Positions 55,336-64,000 of a stretch of 64,000 nucleotides of DNA are shown piece after piece (within the stretch, counting starts at the first letter, position 1; every line of letters starts with the position of its first letter). This stretch comes from Citrobacter sp. 18056. Lineage in GTDB: Bacteria > Pseudomonadota > Gammaproteobacteria > Enterobacterales > Enterobacteriaceae. Below the pieces are notes generated by a model, which did no database searches, had not been told where the DNA came from, and worked only from the letters and a program-made list of their open reading frames with translations. The stretch lies in NCBI GenBank assembly GCA_902706235.1, contig CACSJR010000001.1, positions 124,001 through 188,000 on the forward strand, in the 5' to 3' direction. A program made the translations under genes and the position numbers.

Positions 55336-55743
55336 TTAATGACCAAGACCTTTACCGGCGTCTTTGGCTTCAATCAGTTCGATTTTATAGCCATCTGGAT
55401 CTTCGACAAAGGCAATAACGGTGGTGCCGCCTTTTACCGGGCCGGCTTCGCGGGTTACGTTGCCGCCGTTATTGCGGATGCGTTCACAGGCTTCTGCGGC
55501 GTCATCTACGCTCAGCGCGATATGGCCGTAAGCGGTGCCGAGATCGTAGCTTTCAACGTCCCAGTTATAGGTCAGTTCGATGACCGCCTCTTCACTCTCC
55601 GGGCCGTAGCCGACAAAGGCGAGTGAATATTTGTATTCCGGGTTTTCGCTGGTGCGCAGCAGCTTCATGCCCAGCACGTTGGTGTAAAACTCGATGGAAC
55701 GTTGCAGATTGCCAACACGCAGCATGGTGTGAAGTAGGCGCAT
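55336..55743 (-). CDS. gloA: GloA, glyoxalase I
   Basis: A 135-residue lactoylglutathione lyase that detoxifies methylglyoxal with glutathione, with Ni2+ in the E. coli enzyme. Two VOC half-modules carry the metal residues: His in LLHTMLRVG, Glu in AVIELTYN, His in YGHIALSV and Glu in YKIELIE. Order nemR-nemA-gloA as in E. coli, where nemRA-gloA is one electrophile-responsive operon. Confidence 0.97.
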   Translation of the reverse strand: MRLLHTMLRVGNLQRSIEFYTNVLGMKLLRTSENPEYKYSLAFVGYGPESEEAVIELTYNWDVESYDLGTAYGHIALSVDDAAEACERIRNNGGNVTREAGPVKGGTTVIAFVEDPDGYKIELIEAKDAGKGLGH

Positions 55744-55821
55744 AGTCTTCCCCTTATCATATTGTTTATAAAGCAGGACAATCAGTATAGCGGCGGATGC
55801 CCGCCGCTATCAATGCGGGGA

Positions 55822-56919
55822 TTAGAGCGTAGGGTAATCAGTATAGCCTTCCGCGCCGCCGCCGTAGAAGCTTTCCGGGCGCTGCGGGTTCAGTTCCGCT
55901 TTACGCTCCAGACGTGCAACCAGGTCCGGGTTTGCGATGTATGCGCGACCAAATGCCACTGCATCAATCAGACCTTTAGCAATCAGATCTTCTGCTTTTT
56001 CCGGAGTGTACGCACCGGCACCGATAATTGGGCCGTGGAAACGTTCGCGTACTTTACGACGGAATGCTTCGGTATAAGGCTGACCACCGGCCCAGTCTGG
56101 CTCAGACATGTGCAGGTAAGCGATGCCGCGTTTGCCCAGTTCTTCAATCAGATACAGCGCATCGGCTTCTTCATTCGGGCCGTTGTCGGTATTCTGGAAA
56201 GAACCAATCGGCGAAACACGGATCCCGATGCGATCCGCGCTCCACTCTTTGCTGACGGCGTCGACCACTTCCAGCACCAGACGGGCGCGGTTTTCAATGC
56301 TGCCACCGTACTGATCGGTACGCTGGTTTGCTGATGGCGACAGGAACTGGTGCAGCAGGTAGCCGTGCGCGGAGTGTAGTTCGACGAGGTCGAAACCGGC
56401 TTCTCGAGCGTTCGCCACCGCCTGGCGGAAATCGTCAACGATGCCCGGGATTTCTTCTAGTTCCAGCGCGCGCGGTACAGAGGTATCTTCGCGAGTGGCG
56501 TGGCCGTTAGCATCACGCAGGGAAGTGCGGGTGCCCGCGCTCAGCGCAGATGGTGCAACCGGCGCCTGGCCGCCAGGCTGGAGGCTGTTATGCGAAATAC
56601 GGCCGGTGTGCCACAGCTGAACGGCGATGTGACCGTTTTCAGCATGTACGCCTGCGGTGATTTTTGTCCACGCGGCAATTTGTTCTGGGCTGTGCAGGCC
56701 AGGTGCGCCCGCGTAGCCTTTCGCCTGAGCAGAAATCTGCGTCGCTTCAGAGATAATCAGCCCGGAACTCGCGCGCTGGCGATAGTATTCACCCATCAAT
56801 GGAGTAGGGATGTCGCCAGGCTCGATGCTGCGAAGACGCGTCAGCGGGGCCATCAGTACGCGGTTAGGCAGCGTGACAGCACCAACCTTGAGCGGGGTAA
56901 ACAGTTTGTGTTGTGACAT
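55822..56919 (-). CDS. nemA: NemA, N-ethylmaleimide reductase (old yellow enzyme)
   Basis: A 365-residue FMN-dependent ene-reductase that reduces N-ethylmaleimide, nitroaromatics and other electrophiles. The OYE core is intact, with [16 protein letters not shown] and the [10 protein letters not shown] region. It is 57 bp downstream of nemR in the same orientation; a second NemR-like box lies in that gap. Confidence 0.96.
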   Translation of the reverse strand: MSQHKLFTPLKVGAVTLPNRVLMAPLTRLRSIEPGDIPTPLMGEYYRQRASSGLIISEATQISAQAKGYAGAPGLHSPEQIAAWTKITAGVHAENGHIAVQLWHTGRISHNSLQPGGQAPVAPSALSAGTRTSLRDANGHATREDTSVPRALELEEIPGIVDDFRQAVANAREAGFDLVELHSAHGYLLHQFLSPSANQRTDQYGGSIENRARLVLEVVDAVSKEWSADRIGIRVSPIGSFQNTDNGPNEEADALYLIEELGKRGIAYLHMSEPDWAGGQPYTEAFRRKVRERFHGPIIGAGAYTPEKAEDLIAKGLIDAVAFGRAYIANPDLVARLERKAELNPQRPESFYGGGAEGYTDYPTL

Positions 56920-56936
56920 AGTGCATGACTCCTGAA

Positions 56937-56951
56937 TAGACCGGTCGTCTA
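56937..56951 (-). promoter_or_regulatory. Second NemR-like box before nemA
   Basis: TAGACCGGTCGTCTA is the NemR palindrome with one base lost and one changed, in the nemR-nemA gap 18 bp before nemA. Confidence 0.45.
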
Positions 56952-56976
56952 GTAAATCGATAAATAAAAACGCCTG

Positions 56977-57576
56977 TTATGGGCCAGGCGCGGCAATCAT
57001 GGTCTTCGCATGTTCGAGCGCGCTTTCGAGCGGCGTCGCACTGCGAGAAATTTTGGCCTGAAGATTGGCCCCCAGCCACAGCGAATACAACACTTCGGCC
57101 TGGGTATGGGCGTCACCGAAAATGGTGAGGCTTTTCTCTTTACGTCCTTCTTCAAGCGCATGGGACAGCAGAACAATAATCTGACTGGCGCCTTTATTCA
57201 TTTCCGTGCGCATCACTTCGGAGAGGTCACACACTTCGGCTGACAGTTTTACCGTCAGACAACCGCTGATAATGCCTTGCTGACAAAACTGGTTCAGCGT
57301 GTGCTGGTAATAGGCCAGTAGACGGTCGCGGTAGTTGCCTTCTCCATGGGCAAAATGCTCAGACAGACGTTGGTGATAGTCTGCGTAGTGGCGCTCAAGC
57401 ATCGCAACACCAAACGCTTCTTTAGAGCGGAAATAGTGATAAAACGAGCCTTTTGGCACTTCTGCCGTTTTCAGCAGCTCGCTAAGTCCCATTCCGGTAA
57501 AGCCGCGGTGCATACATAAACGCTCGCCGGTAGCGAGGATATGTTCGCGGGTGTCGTGTTCGGTATGTTTGTTCAT
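56977..57576 (-). CDS. nemR: NemR, electrophile-sensing TetR-family repressor
   Basis: A 199-residue TetR-family repressor of nemRA-gloA that is inactivated when electrophiles or hypochlorous acid modify its cysteines. The helix-turn-helix is FTGMGLSELLKTAEVPKGSF followed by YHYFRSKEAF. Cysteines at MCMHRG-type and central positions (CQQGIISGCL, EVCDLS) are kept. A perfect palindromic operator lies 16 bp upstream of the start. Confidence 0.95.
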   Translation of the reverse strand: MNKHTEHDTREHILATGERLCMHRGFTGMGLSELLKTAEVPKGSFYHYFRSKEAFGVAMLERHYADYHQRLSEHFAHGEGNYRDRLLAYYQHTLNQFCQQGIISGCLTVKLSAEVCDLSEVMRTEMNKGASQIIVLLSHALEEGRKEKSLTIFGDAHTQAEVLYSLWLGANLQAKISRSATPLESALEHAKTMIAAPGP

Positions 57577-57591
57577 GGGGGTTAAATGTAG

Positions 57592-57607
57592 TAGACCGAT
57601 CGGTCTA
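57592..57607. promoter_or_regulatory. NemR operator
   Basis: TAGACCGATCGGTCTA, a perfect 16-bp palindrome directly upstream of nemR, the expected autoregulatory operator. Confidence 0.85.
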
Positions 57608-57689
57608 ATGCAAGAGATAAATGATTGCTGGTTGCAGGATGCGCATTATCAGGCTTCAATGAGAGTATGCAGATAACAGGGGGGTCGGC

Positions 57690-57929
57690 GTGGCAGAACA
57701 ACTGGAGTTTTTCCCGGTACAGAGTCCGTGCCGGGGGATTTGTCAGTCCGATGAACGCGGGTATTGCCGGGGTTGTATGCGCAGCCGCGACGAACGCTTC
57801 CACTGGCAAAATTTCAATGATGCTCAAAAGCAGGAGGTGCTGCGCCTCTGCCGTCAACGTCTGCTGCGCAAAATCCGCGCAAACAAATCTGCTTTACCTG
57901 AAGAACCTGATCAGCCTTCACTGTTTTAA
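57690..57929 (+). CDS. ydhL: YdhL, DUF1289 family protein
   Basis: A 79-residue protein with the DUF1289 cysteine pattern (SPCRGICQSDERGYCRGC), probably binding a metal or Fe-S site. The start is GTG at 57690 after AGGGGGG, as in E. coli YdhL. It is divergent from nemR. Function unknown. Confidence 0.92.
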   Translation: MAEQLEFFPVQSPCRGICQSDERGYCRGCMRSRDERFHWQNFNDAQKQEVLRLCRQRLLRKIRANKSALPEEPDQPSLF

Positions 57930-57978
57930 TGCTAAATGTGCGTATACTCGATGAAATTTTTCAGTTGAGGAAGCTCGT

Positions 57979-58875
57979 ATGGTTCAGCGTATTACTCTCG
58001 CGCCAAATGGCCCGGAATTCTCCCGCTTCGTAATGGGCTACTGGCGTCTGATGGACTGGAACATGTCCCCGCAGCAGCTGGTCAGCTTTATTGAAGAGCA
58101 TCTCGACCTCGGTATTACCACCGTCGATCACGCCGATATCTATGGCGGTTATCTGTGCGAAGCCGCGTTTGGCGAAGCCTTGAAGCTGGCTCCGCAGCTG
58201 CGTTCGCGTATGGAAGTGGTCAGCAAATGCGGAATTGCGACCACCGCAAAACCTGAACACGCTATCGGGCACTATATCACCGATAAATCCCACATCGTTC
58301 GCAGCGCCGAGCAGTCCCTGACCCATCTGGCCACCGACTATCTGGACCTGCTGCTGATCCATCGCCCCGATCCGCTGATGGATGCAGACGAAGTGGCTGA
58401 AGCTTTCACCGAGCTGCATCAGAGTGGCAAAGTGCGTCATTTCGGCGTGTCTAACTTTACCCCGGCGCAATTCTCGCTGCTGCAATCACGTCTGCCGTTT
58501 ACTCTGGCGACTAACCAGGTCGAACTTTCTCCGGTTCACCAGCCGCTACTGTTGGACGGCACGCTCGATCAGCTGCAACAGCTGCGCGTGCGACCGATGG
58601 CGTGGTCGTGCCTGGGTGGCGGTAGCCTGTTCAATGACGACAAATTTGCCCCACTGCGCGAAGAGCTTGCCAACGTAGCGACAGAACTGAACGCGGAAAG
58701 CATTGAACAGGTGGTTTACGCCTGGGTGATGCGTCTGCCGTCTCAGCCACTGCCAATTATCGGCTCCGGCAAAATCGAGCGCTTGCGTTCTGCGATTGTT
58801 GCTGAGCACCTCGAAATGACCCGTCAGCAGTGGTTCCGTATTCGTAAAGCCGCGCTGGGTTACGACGTACCGTAA
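57979..58875 (+). CDS. ydhF: YdhF, aldo-keto reductase family oxidoreductase
   Basis: A 298-residue NADPH-dependent aldo-keto reductase. The catalytic tetrad is recognisable (Asp in VDHADIYGGY with Tyr, Lys in VSKCGI, His in LIHRPD). It follows ydhL by 49 bp. A strong terminator follows, just before sodC. Substrate not established. Confidence 0.93.
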   Translation: MVQRITLAPNGPEFSRFVMGYWRLMDWNMSPQQLVSFIEEHLDLGITTVDHADIYGGYLCEAAFGEALKLAPQLRSRMEVVSKCGIATTAKPEHAIGHYITDKSHIVRSAEQSLTHLATDYLDLLLIHRPDPLMDADEVAEAFTELHQSGKVRHFGVSNFTPAQFSLLQSRLPFTLATNQVELSPVHQPLLLDGTLDQLQQLRVRPMAWSCLGGGSLFNDDKFAPLREELANVATELNAESIEQVVYAWVMRLPSQPLPIIGSGKIERLRSAIVAEHLEMTRQQWFRIRKAALGYDVP

Positions 58876-58907
58876 TCACGCTTTGCGCTGATGTTCCGTC
58901 CGGAAAG

Positions 58908-58947
58908 GTGTTCCTGGTTTAGACTTACCAGGGACACTTTTTTTTTT
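58908..58947 (+). terminator. Terminator immediately before the sodC ribosome site
   Basis: An 11-bp stem (GTGTTCCTGGT / ACCAGGGACAC) followed by ten T residues; the next bases are the sodC ribosome site GGAGG. It ends ydhF transcripts and may attenuate those entering sodC. Confidence 0.85.
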
Positions 58948-58956
58948 GGAGGTACT

Positions 58957-59478
58957 ATGAAGCGCATTACGCTCACGTTACTGACTCTTGCCATTTCAAG
59001 CGGCGCATACGCGGCCAGCACGGAAGTGGAAATGAATCTTGTCACCCCGCAAGCCGTCGGACAGTCCATTGGTGAAGTAAAAATCACCGAAACCGATAAA
59101 GGCCTCGAATTTTCCCCTGACCTTAAAGCATTGCCTCCCGGCGAGCACGGTTTCCACGTACATGCCAACGGTAGCTGCCAGCCTGCAATTAAAGAGGGTA
59201 AAGCCAGTGCGGCCGAAGCTGCGGGTGGTCATCTGGACCCGGATCATACCGGTAAACACGAAGGACCCGCCGGAATGGGGCATTTAGGTGATTTGCCCGT
59301 GCTGGTGGTGGATAAAGAGGGGAAAGCCACGCAGCCCGTGCTGGCGCCGCGTCTGAAAAAACTCGATGAAGTGAAAGGCAAGGCCCTGATGATCCACGTC
59401 GGTGGAGATAACATGTCCGATCAGCCGAAACCGCTCGGCGGTGGCGGCGTGCGCTATGCCTGTGGGGTTATCAAGTAG
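58957..59478 (+). CDS. sodC: SodC, periplasmic Cu,Zn superoxide dismutase
   Basis: A 173-residue precursor with signal peptide (ending GAYA) and a Cu,Zn-SOD domain: copper and zinc ligands in [23 protein letters not shown] and the [12 protein letters not shown] segment, and the final [10 protein letters not shown]. Start 58957 has GGAGG. A terminator sits directly upstream of the ribosome site. The stop overlaps that of convergent ydhK by 8 bp. Confidence 0.97.
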   Translation: MKRITLTLLTLAISSGAYAASTEVEMNLVTPQAVGQSIGEVKITETDKGLEFSPDLKALPPGEHGFHVHANGSCQPAIKEGKASAAEAAGGHLDPDHTGKHEGPAGMGHLGDLPVLVVDKEGKATQPVLAPRLKKLDEVKGKALMIHVGGDNMSDQPKPLGGGGVRYACGVIK

Positions 59479-61495
59479 TTCTTTCGGTGAGGGTGCCCGC
59501 TACCGGGGCCTGTTCAAGCTGTAACAGAGAACAGTAAAGCCGCCAGACTATCGCCGCCAGTTCTCTGGCAGCAGGTTGGTGGTGATGGCCTAAGGTTTCG
59601 TAAATCCGCTTTAACTCGCTCAGCGTAGATGCCAGCGGGCGCTGCTGGACGCCGCGTTCGCTCATCACATCCCGCAGCAGACTGATGCACAGATCCCGGA
59701 CCTGCACCAGCGGATCGGAACGTGTTTCCCAATCACGTAACTGCCAGACCACGTGGGAACAGTTGAGCAACACCACCCCCCAGCGCAGCAGCCAGCGGCG
59801 GGCAAGGGCATCCTGGCTATTACTGAGCTGGCTGATGTAGTGATAAACCAGCGATTCAAACTCATGCTCACTTTGCTGAGGGCGACGACTCAGCTGATCA
59901 ATAAAGTGACGACGTAACGACTGAATATGACGCCGACTTTTACGCGCGTCAGAGCCCGGTTTCAGCACCGCAAAGGCCAGCCATGCCATACCTACGCCGA
60001 TAATTTTCGCCAGGTTATCATTGAGAAATCCTGCAAAATCATATACTGGCGGGTTGGTGACCGAGATAAACGAGCCCATAAATACCACCAGTTGCCCCCA
60101 CAGCCCCGCGTATTTCGGCATCTGTAATTTGAACAGTTGCATGGTGACCAGCAGGGGGAACAGAAACAGCAGGAATTGCCAGAGGTCACTGATTTGCACC
60201 ATCAGGCCAAACTTTACTGCAAAGCTGAACAGCGAGAGCCAAAGCAGCGTGCGCAGCAGCAACGTCAGGGAATTGAACGGTGAGGGCGACGTTGAAAACA
60301 GTACGCAGCAAATTGCCGCCAGGGTCAGCGCCGCAGGACCGGATGTCCATTGGGTATTGATGGTCCATGCCCCGACCATAATCAGCGCGAAAAAGGTGCG
60401 CAGCCCGTTCCACAGCGCTTCGGCGTGGTCGGTTCGTCGGGTCAGCGCTGGCGCCGCCGGGACGTCAAACTCAGTGATCGCTGAAGCATTTTCCAGTCGT
60501 TTCAGCCAACGACTGGAGGTCAAATAAAGCCGGCAAAAATAGCGCAGTCGCTGCCAGAACGCCTGATGCCGGTAATCCATCGGATTGCGTGGGGCCAGCG
60601 GCGCGATTATCCGTGCGACGGAATACGCATTGGCATCCGTTCTCGCGAGCTCGGCAAATAATTTTTCGAGCACATCGCGGGTATTGGCGGGGGATTCAGG
60701 CCAGTTAATCAACATCCGGCGCAGGCTGGAAATCACGCTCGTCAGGCGTAATTGCTGGTGTAACAGATAGTTCAGCAGGCTGTTCTGGCGTCGGAAACGA
60801 TAATGGCTCCAGAATGCCTGAATGCGTAACAGGTTCATGGTCAGGATCTGACCGATGACGCTCTCATGAGCGGTACGAATCGCATCCGTGGTATCCGGCT
60901 GCCACAGTAGGCTGGCATGTTCCAGAATGCGCGCGTGCATGTTTTTCAGGGCGGTCAGAAGCGTAGTGCCATCGGAGGTGCTGGGCAGGATCATCATCAT
61001 CATCGCGCCGCACAAAATCCCGAGGACAACTTCACAGACGCGGGCCTGCGCGATATCCCAAAGATGGGTGGCATCCACCAGATTGACCATTGGGAAGGCG
61101 ATGATGGCGCAGGTGTATCCCGCCAACTGGAACGCATACGCGGCGTTATTCATGTACATCGCGCAGGTCCAGGTGCAAAAGGCGATCCACGCCGATAGCC
61201 CCAGCAGGAAAAGCCAGGGGTCAGTCATGGTGTGTCCGGCAATCAGGATCGCAGCGACGGCACCGAGCAGACTGCCGGCAATTCGCCCGAGGCTTTTACT
61301 GATAACCCCACCGACGGTGGGGAAACTCACCACAGCGGCGGAGGTCATTGCCCAGTAGGGCTGGTCGAGATTGATGTAATACGCAAAACTCAGGGCCAGA
61401 CACATGGCGATGCCGTTGCGTAGCGCATATCGCCATTGCGGACGGGTCGCTTTAATCCACGGCAGCGACCGCCAGTTGAGGGCCTGTAGGGTCAT
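59471..61495 (-). CDS. ydhK: YdhK, FUSC-family membrane protein of an efflux pump
   Basis: A 674-residue inner-membrane protein of the aromatic acid exporter (AaeB/FUSC) family, with two clusters of membrane segments (near residues 25-165 and 360-500) separated by soluble regions. With the membrane-fusion protein YdhJ and small YdhI it forms a proposed efflux system. The start at 61495 ([15 protein letters not shown]) matches E. coli; it shares one base with the ydhJ stop (TAATG). Confidence 0.93.
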   Translation of the reverse strand: MTLQALNWRSLPWIKATRPQWRYALRNGIAMCLALSFAYYINLDQPYWAMTSAAVVSFPTVGGVISKSLGRIAGSLLGAVAAILIAGHTMTDPWLFLLGLSAWIAFCTWTCAMYMNNAAYAFQLAGYTCAIIAFPMVNLVDATHLWDIAQARVCEVVLGILCGAMMMMILPSTSDGTTLLTALKNMHARILEHASLLWQPDTTDAIRTAHESVIGQILTMNLLRIQAFWSHYRFRRQNSLLNYLLHQQLRLTSVISSLRRMLINWPESPANTRDVLEKLFAELARTDANAYSVARIIAPLAPRNPMDYRHQAFWQRLRYFCRLYLTSSRWLKRLENASAITEFDVPAAPALTRRTDHAEALWNGLRTFFALIMVGAWTINTQWTSGPAALTLAAICCVLFSTSPSPFNSLTLLLRTLLWLSLFSFAVKFGLMVQISDLWQFLLFLFPLLVTMQLFKLQMPKYAGLWGQLVVFMGSFISVTNPPVYDFAGFLNDNLAKIIGVGMAWLAFAVLKPGSDARKSRRHIQSLRRHFIDQLSRRPQQSEHEFESLVYHYISQLSNSQDALARRWLLRWGVVLLNCSHVVWQLRDWETRSDPLVQVRDLCISLLRDVMSERGVQQRPLASTLSELKRIYETLGHHHQPAARELAAIVWRLYCSLLQLEQAPVAGTLTERTT

Positions 61496-62433
61496 TACAG
61501 AGAGCCAATCGACACGGTGCAAGTGGTACCCGACACCAGAATAATATCGTCTGGCAGCTTATCGAACTCGATACGCACCGGCACGCGTTGGGCCAGGCGC
61601 ACCCACGGAATGGTCGGTTTGACATCGGCAATCAGGCTACCCTCCGGGCCAACGCTCTGATCAGAGATGGCGCGCCCAATACTGGCGACGTGACCCTGTA
61701 ACGTCTGTCCGTTGCTGTAAAGTACCACGCTGGCGCTGACGCCAGGTTTTATGTGACGAAGTTTGGTTTCTTCGAAGTAGCCCACGACATAGAATGAATG
61801 GCTGTCTACGAGGGCGAATACCGGGTGGCCGACGGCGGCGTAATCGCCAGTGCGAGTGGACACGTTGGTTACCCAGCCGTCAACCGGGGCTTTGACCTCG
61901 GTTTGCGACAGCTGCCAGTTGGCGTGTTCCAGCGCGGCGTTAGCGGCATCGGCATTGGCTTTGGCGGCGGCAACGCTGGCTTTGGCAGCTTCGGCATTGG
62001 CTTTGGCGGTTTGCAGCGCGATGTTAACCGTGTCGAGGTCTTCTGCAGAGATGAAGTTTTTTGGCAAATGACGACGACGATCGGCCTCACGTCGTGCCTT
62101 ATCCATATCCGACTGCGCTCTGTCCATATCTGATTTCGCTTTTGTCATATCAGACAGAGCCTTAGCGTGTTGCGCCTGGGCATTCATCACCGCGATGTGA
62201 AACGGTGTGGCATCGAGGCGAAACAGCACATCACCCGCTTTAACCTGCTGGTTATCCTTCACATTCAGTTCCATGATACTGCCCGAAACCTGCGGCGTGA
62301 TGCTGACCTGCTCAGCGCGGATTTTTCCGTCACGGGTCCACGGTGACTGCATGTAGTAATTCCAGACCAGCCACACAGCAATCAGTGCCAGGGCTGCAAC
62401 CAGCAGCGTGGAGAAATATTTTAGTTTTTTCAT
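61495..62433 (-). CDS. ydhJ: YdhJ, membrane-fusion protein with lengthened alpha-hairpin
   Basis: A 312-residue HlyD-type periplasmic adaptor with one N-terminal membrane segment, lipoyl half-motifs around the coiled-coil hairpin, and a beta-barrel end. The hairpin is longer than that recalled for E. coli YdhJ (285 residues): each arm has 14 extra residues in repeated heptads ([21 protein letters not shown] in the first; repeated AAKAN units in the second). It probably links YdhK to an outer-membrane channel. The start 62433 (MKKLKYFS) follows ydhI by 8 bp. Confidence 0.92.
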   Translation of the reverse strand: MKKLKYFSTLLVAALALIAVWLVWNYYMQSPWTRDGKIRAEQVSITPQVSGSIMELNVKDNQQVKAGDVLFRLDATPFHIAVMNAQAQHAKALSDMTKAKSDMDRAQSDMDKARREADRRRHLPKNFISAEDLDTVNIALQTAKANAEAAKASVAAAKANADAANAALEHANWQLSQTEVKAPVDGWVTNVSTRTGDYAAVGHPVFALVDSHSFYVVGYFEETKLRHIKPGVSASVVLYSNGQTLQGHVASIGRAISDQSVGPEGSLIADVKPTIPWVRLAQRVPVRIEFDKLPDDIILVSGTTCTVSIGSL

Positions 62434-62441
62434 CGAGTTAG

Positions 62442-62678
62442 TTACCACGCCACAATCAAAACCAACGCCAGGCATACCGCCAGCGCGAACAGGGAAAGAT
62501 CCATTAACAGCGGATGCCAGACGTCACCGGCGTACATCCAGTCGCGCAGCTGGCGATGGGCGAGCAGCCAGATGAGAAAACCCAGGATAACCGCTTTGAA
62601 CAGCGGGGGAAAATAGATAGAGGCCCCGACGATGAGGTCCTGCAGGGGAAGTCCCGAGGTATTGAGCGTCAGCTTCAC
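62442..62678 (-). CDS. ydhI: YdhI, DUF1656 small membrane protein
   Basis: A 78-residue protein with two membrane segments ([16 protein letters not shown] and [19 protein letters not shown]), the DUF1656 type found with FUSC and adaptor genes (like AaeX). The GTG at 62678 is preferred: it follows AAGGA with suitable spacing and aligns with E. coli YdhI, while the TTG two codons earlier is too near that site. First gene of ydhIJK, divergent from slyA. Confidence 0.9.
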   Translation of the reverse strand: MKLTLNTSGLPLQDLIVGASIYFPPLFKAVILGFLIWLLAHRQLRDWMYAGDVWHPLLMDLSLFALAVCLALVLIVAW

Positions 62679-62837
62679 GAGCAAAAATCCTTTACAAATG
62701 CATCGTTGCGGGTCGAGGGCCGCGATGCGCCATCATAATTATCAGTGTAAATCATTGTGTCAGTCTGCGGGGACAAGGCAATACATTTGTTTTGGGCATT
62801 TAAATGCTGCACACTATTCTAAAATCAGTATAATAAC

Positions 62838-62849
62838 TTAGCAAGCTAA
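62838..62849. promoter_or_regulatory. SlyA operator
   Basis: TTAGCAAGCTAA, the consensus SlyA site and a near-perfect palindrome, lies just before the slyA ribosome site, and in the divergent gap to ydhI. It suggests autoregulation and possible control of ydhIJK. Confidence 0.88.
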
Positions 62850-62865
62850 TTATAAGGAGATGAAA

Positions 62866-63300
62866 TTGGAATCGCCACTGGGTTCTGATCTGGCACGGCT
62901 GGTGCGTATCTGGCGTGCTTTAATTGACCATCGCCTGAAACCTCTGGAATTAACGCAGACTCACTGGGTCACGCTGCATAACATTCATCAGCTGCCGCCT
63001 GAACAGTCGCAAATTCAACTGGCTAAAGCGATTGGGATTGAGCAGCCTTCACTGGTTCGTACGTTGGATCAGTTAGAAGAGAAGGGCCTGATTTCGCGTC
63101 AGACTTGTGCAAATGACCGTCGTGCTAAACGCATTAAACTGACAGAGAAAGCCGAACCGTTGATCGAAGATATGGAGACGGTGATTCGCAAGACGCGGGG
63201 TGAAATCCTTGCGGGCATTTCTCCTGATGAACTGGATTTACTGCTTGGGCTTATTCGCAAGCTGGAACAGAATATCAACGAACTGCAGTCCAGAGACTGA
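62866..63300 (+). CDS. slyA: SlyA, MarR-family regulator
   Basis: A 144-residue MarR-family winged-helix regulator that counters H-NS silencing and controls envelope and virulence genes. Core: [21 protein letters not shown] and the wing around [10 protein letters not shown] place the start at the TTG 62866, as in E. coli: AAGGAG ends at 62859, so the ATG at 62860 would have no spacing. Divergent from ydhI, with its own operator upstream. Confidence 0.95.
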   Translation: MESPLGSDLARLVRIWRALIDHRLKPLELTQTHWVTLHNIHQLPPEQSQIQLAKAIGIEQPSLVRTLDQLEEKGLISRQTCANDRRAKRIKLTEKAEPLIEDMETVIRKTRGEILAGISPDELDLLLGLIRKLEQNINELQSRD

Positions 63301-63320
63301 GTTTCGCGCCGATAGTGACA

Positions 63321-63349
63321 AAAAGGCCCTGATATCAGGGCCTTTTTTT
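63321..63349. terminator. Bidirectional terminator slyA/slyB
   Basis: Stem AAAAGGCCCTG/CAGGGCCTTTT with loop ATAT, continuing T-run; ends both convergent genes. Confidence 0.9.
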
Positions 63350-63394
63350 ATGCCCGCCAGGTCACCGTCCGGTTACGTCTGGCTGGCCTGATAA

Positions 63395-63862
63395 TTAGCG
63401 TGGGGAAACGGTTACCTGACTGCCATTGCTGGCCATCACAACGCGCTGGCCTGCGACGAATTGAGTATCACCCTGTTTCTGCACAACCATAATGGTGTTG
63501 CCGTCGTCTTTGCGGATTTCCAGCTCAACGCCCTGGGTTTTGTTCATTGCACCCTGAACGCCCTGGCCCGCTACGCCACCGGCAACAGCACCTGCTGCGG
63601 TCGCGAGTGAACGACCCGTACCGCCGCCGACGGTATTCCCGAGGAAGCCACCGAGAACTGCACCGCCGATTGCGCCGATAACGTTAGAATCGTTGCCACC
63701 CTGGATCTGTACCGGACGCGTGTGGACAATGGTCCCGTAGGTCACATTCTGAACCTGTTTGGCTTCGGATGCGGAATAAACGTCCCCGGAGAGGCCGCTG
63801 CTATTAACACAACCGGCAAGCGATAAACCAATCATTGAAACGGCCAATACACGTAACATCAT
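63395..63862 (-). CDS. slyB: SlyB, outer-membrane lipoprotein
   Basis: A 155-residue lipoprotein with lipobox LAGC and a glycine-zipper segment (GAIGGAVLGGFLGNTVGGG, then AAGAVAGGVAGQG). SlyB belongs to the PhoPQ regulon in E. coli and Salmonella and helps keep the outer membrane intact under stress. Length and sequence agree with E. coli. A PhoP box was not identified with confidence in the 138 bp left in the window. Confidence 0.96.
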   Translation of the reverse strand: MMLRVLAVSMIGLSLAGCVNSSGLSGDVYSASEAKQVQNVTYGTIVHTRPVQIQGGNDSNVIGAIGGAVLGGFLGNTVGGGTGRSLATAAGAVAGGVAGQGVQGAMNKTQGVELEIRKDDGNTIMVVQKQGDTQFVAGQRVVMASNGSQVTVSPR

Positions 63863-64000
63863 TTATGAATCTCCTGTTCACCAAGAAACGCTCTTGAGAG
63901 CATCCTTACACCGCAATTATATGGCATTTATGCGCCTCGGGTCATATGTTCTACGAGGATCTCTTCAAAATTGTAATCTCTTTGTGCTTAACCAAGCGTA

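Noticed and set aside
63863-64000. PhoP box upstream of slyB
   Set aside because: Only a weak GGTTA-type half-site is visible; the region is cut by the window end.

Overview
The window is a chromosomal segment of a member of the Enterobacteriaceae, of Enterobacter/Lelliottia/Leclercia type by content, and not E. coli itself. Both flanks follow the E. coli K-12 order from ydiJ to slyB. The left flank (1-13910) holds ydiJ, menI, an lpxP-type acyltransferase, sufABCDSE, ldtE, lpp, pykF and fumD. The right flank (43192-63862) holds three tRNA-Val genes, mdtK, ribC, cfa, punC/punR, purR, ynhF, ydhP, sodB, mepH, grxD, rnt, gloA, nemA/nemR, ydhL, ydhF, sodC, ydhKJI, slyA and slyB. Many K-12 regulatory signals are kept: Fur box before sufA, Cra box before pykF, the lpp promoter, PurR, NemR and SlyA operators. 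The lhr helicase gene, which lies between rnt and grxD in K-12, is absent.

Between fumD and the tRNA-Val cluster, where K-12 carries ydhYVWXUT-ydhS-ydhR-ydhQ, lie about 29 kb of accessory metabolism (13911-43191) with no integrase, transposase or visible att repeat. Its modules are: (i) 13911-18785, a 3-dehydroshikimate/quinate-type module (TetR regulator, dehydroshikimate dehydratase-HPPD fusion, MFS carrier, shikimate-dehydrogenase-like enzyme) with two matching candidate operators; (ii) 18859-22420, a MolABC-like transporter preceded by a good ModE-type operator, plus a convergent ModA-like protein with no signal peptide; (iii) 22566-25682, a polar amino acid ABC transporter followed by a second YfiH/PgeF-family protein; (iv) 25856-35692, an A+T-richer system with a two-domain NTF2/SnoaL protein, MFS carrier, DeoR-family regulator, glycerol-kinase-like FGGY kinase, EutH-family carrier, DUF1937 protein and two FAD enzymes resembling GlpA/GlpB; (v) 35891-43095, a LacI-controlled six-gene operon (histidinol-dehydrogenase-like enzyme, SDR, MFS carrier, alpha/beta hydrolase, HpaI-type aldolase, bicupin).

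Module (iv) is the best candidate for an undescribed system. Three of its promoter regions share a 16-bp motif, two carry CRP-like sites, and one holds a 34-bp near-perfect palindrome. This suggests one regulon under the DeoR-family protein: uptake, phosphorylation and flavin-dependent oxidation of an unidentified small polyol or amino-alcohol. Modules (iv) and (v) carry paralogous MFS carriers, which suggests related substrates. All functions are read from sequence and family knowledge; no database search was run.
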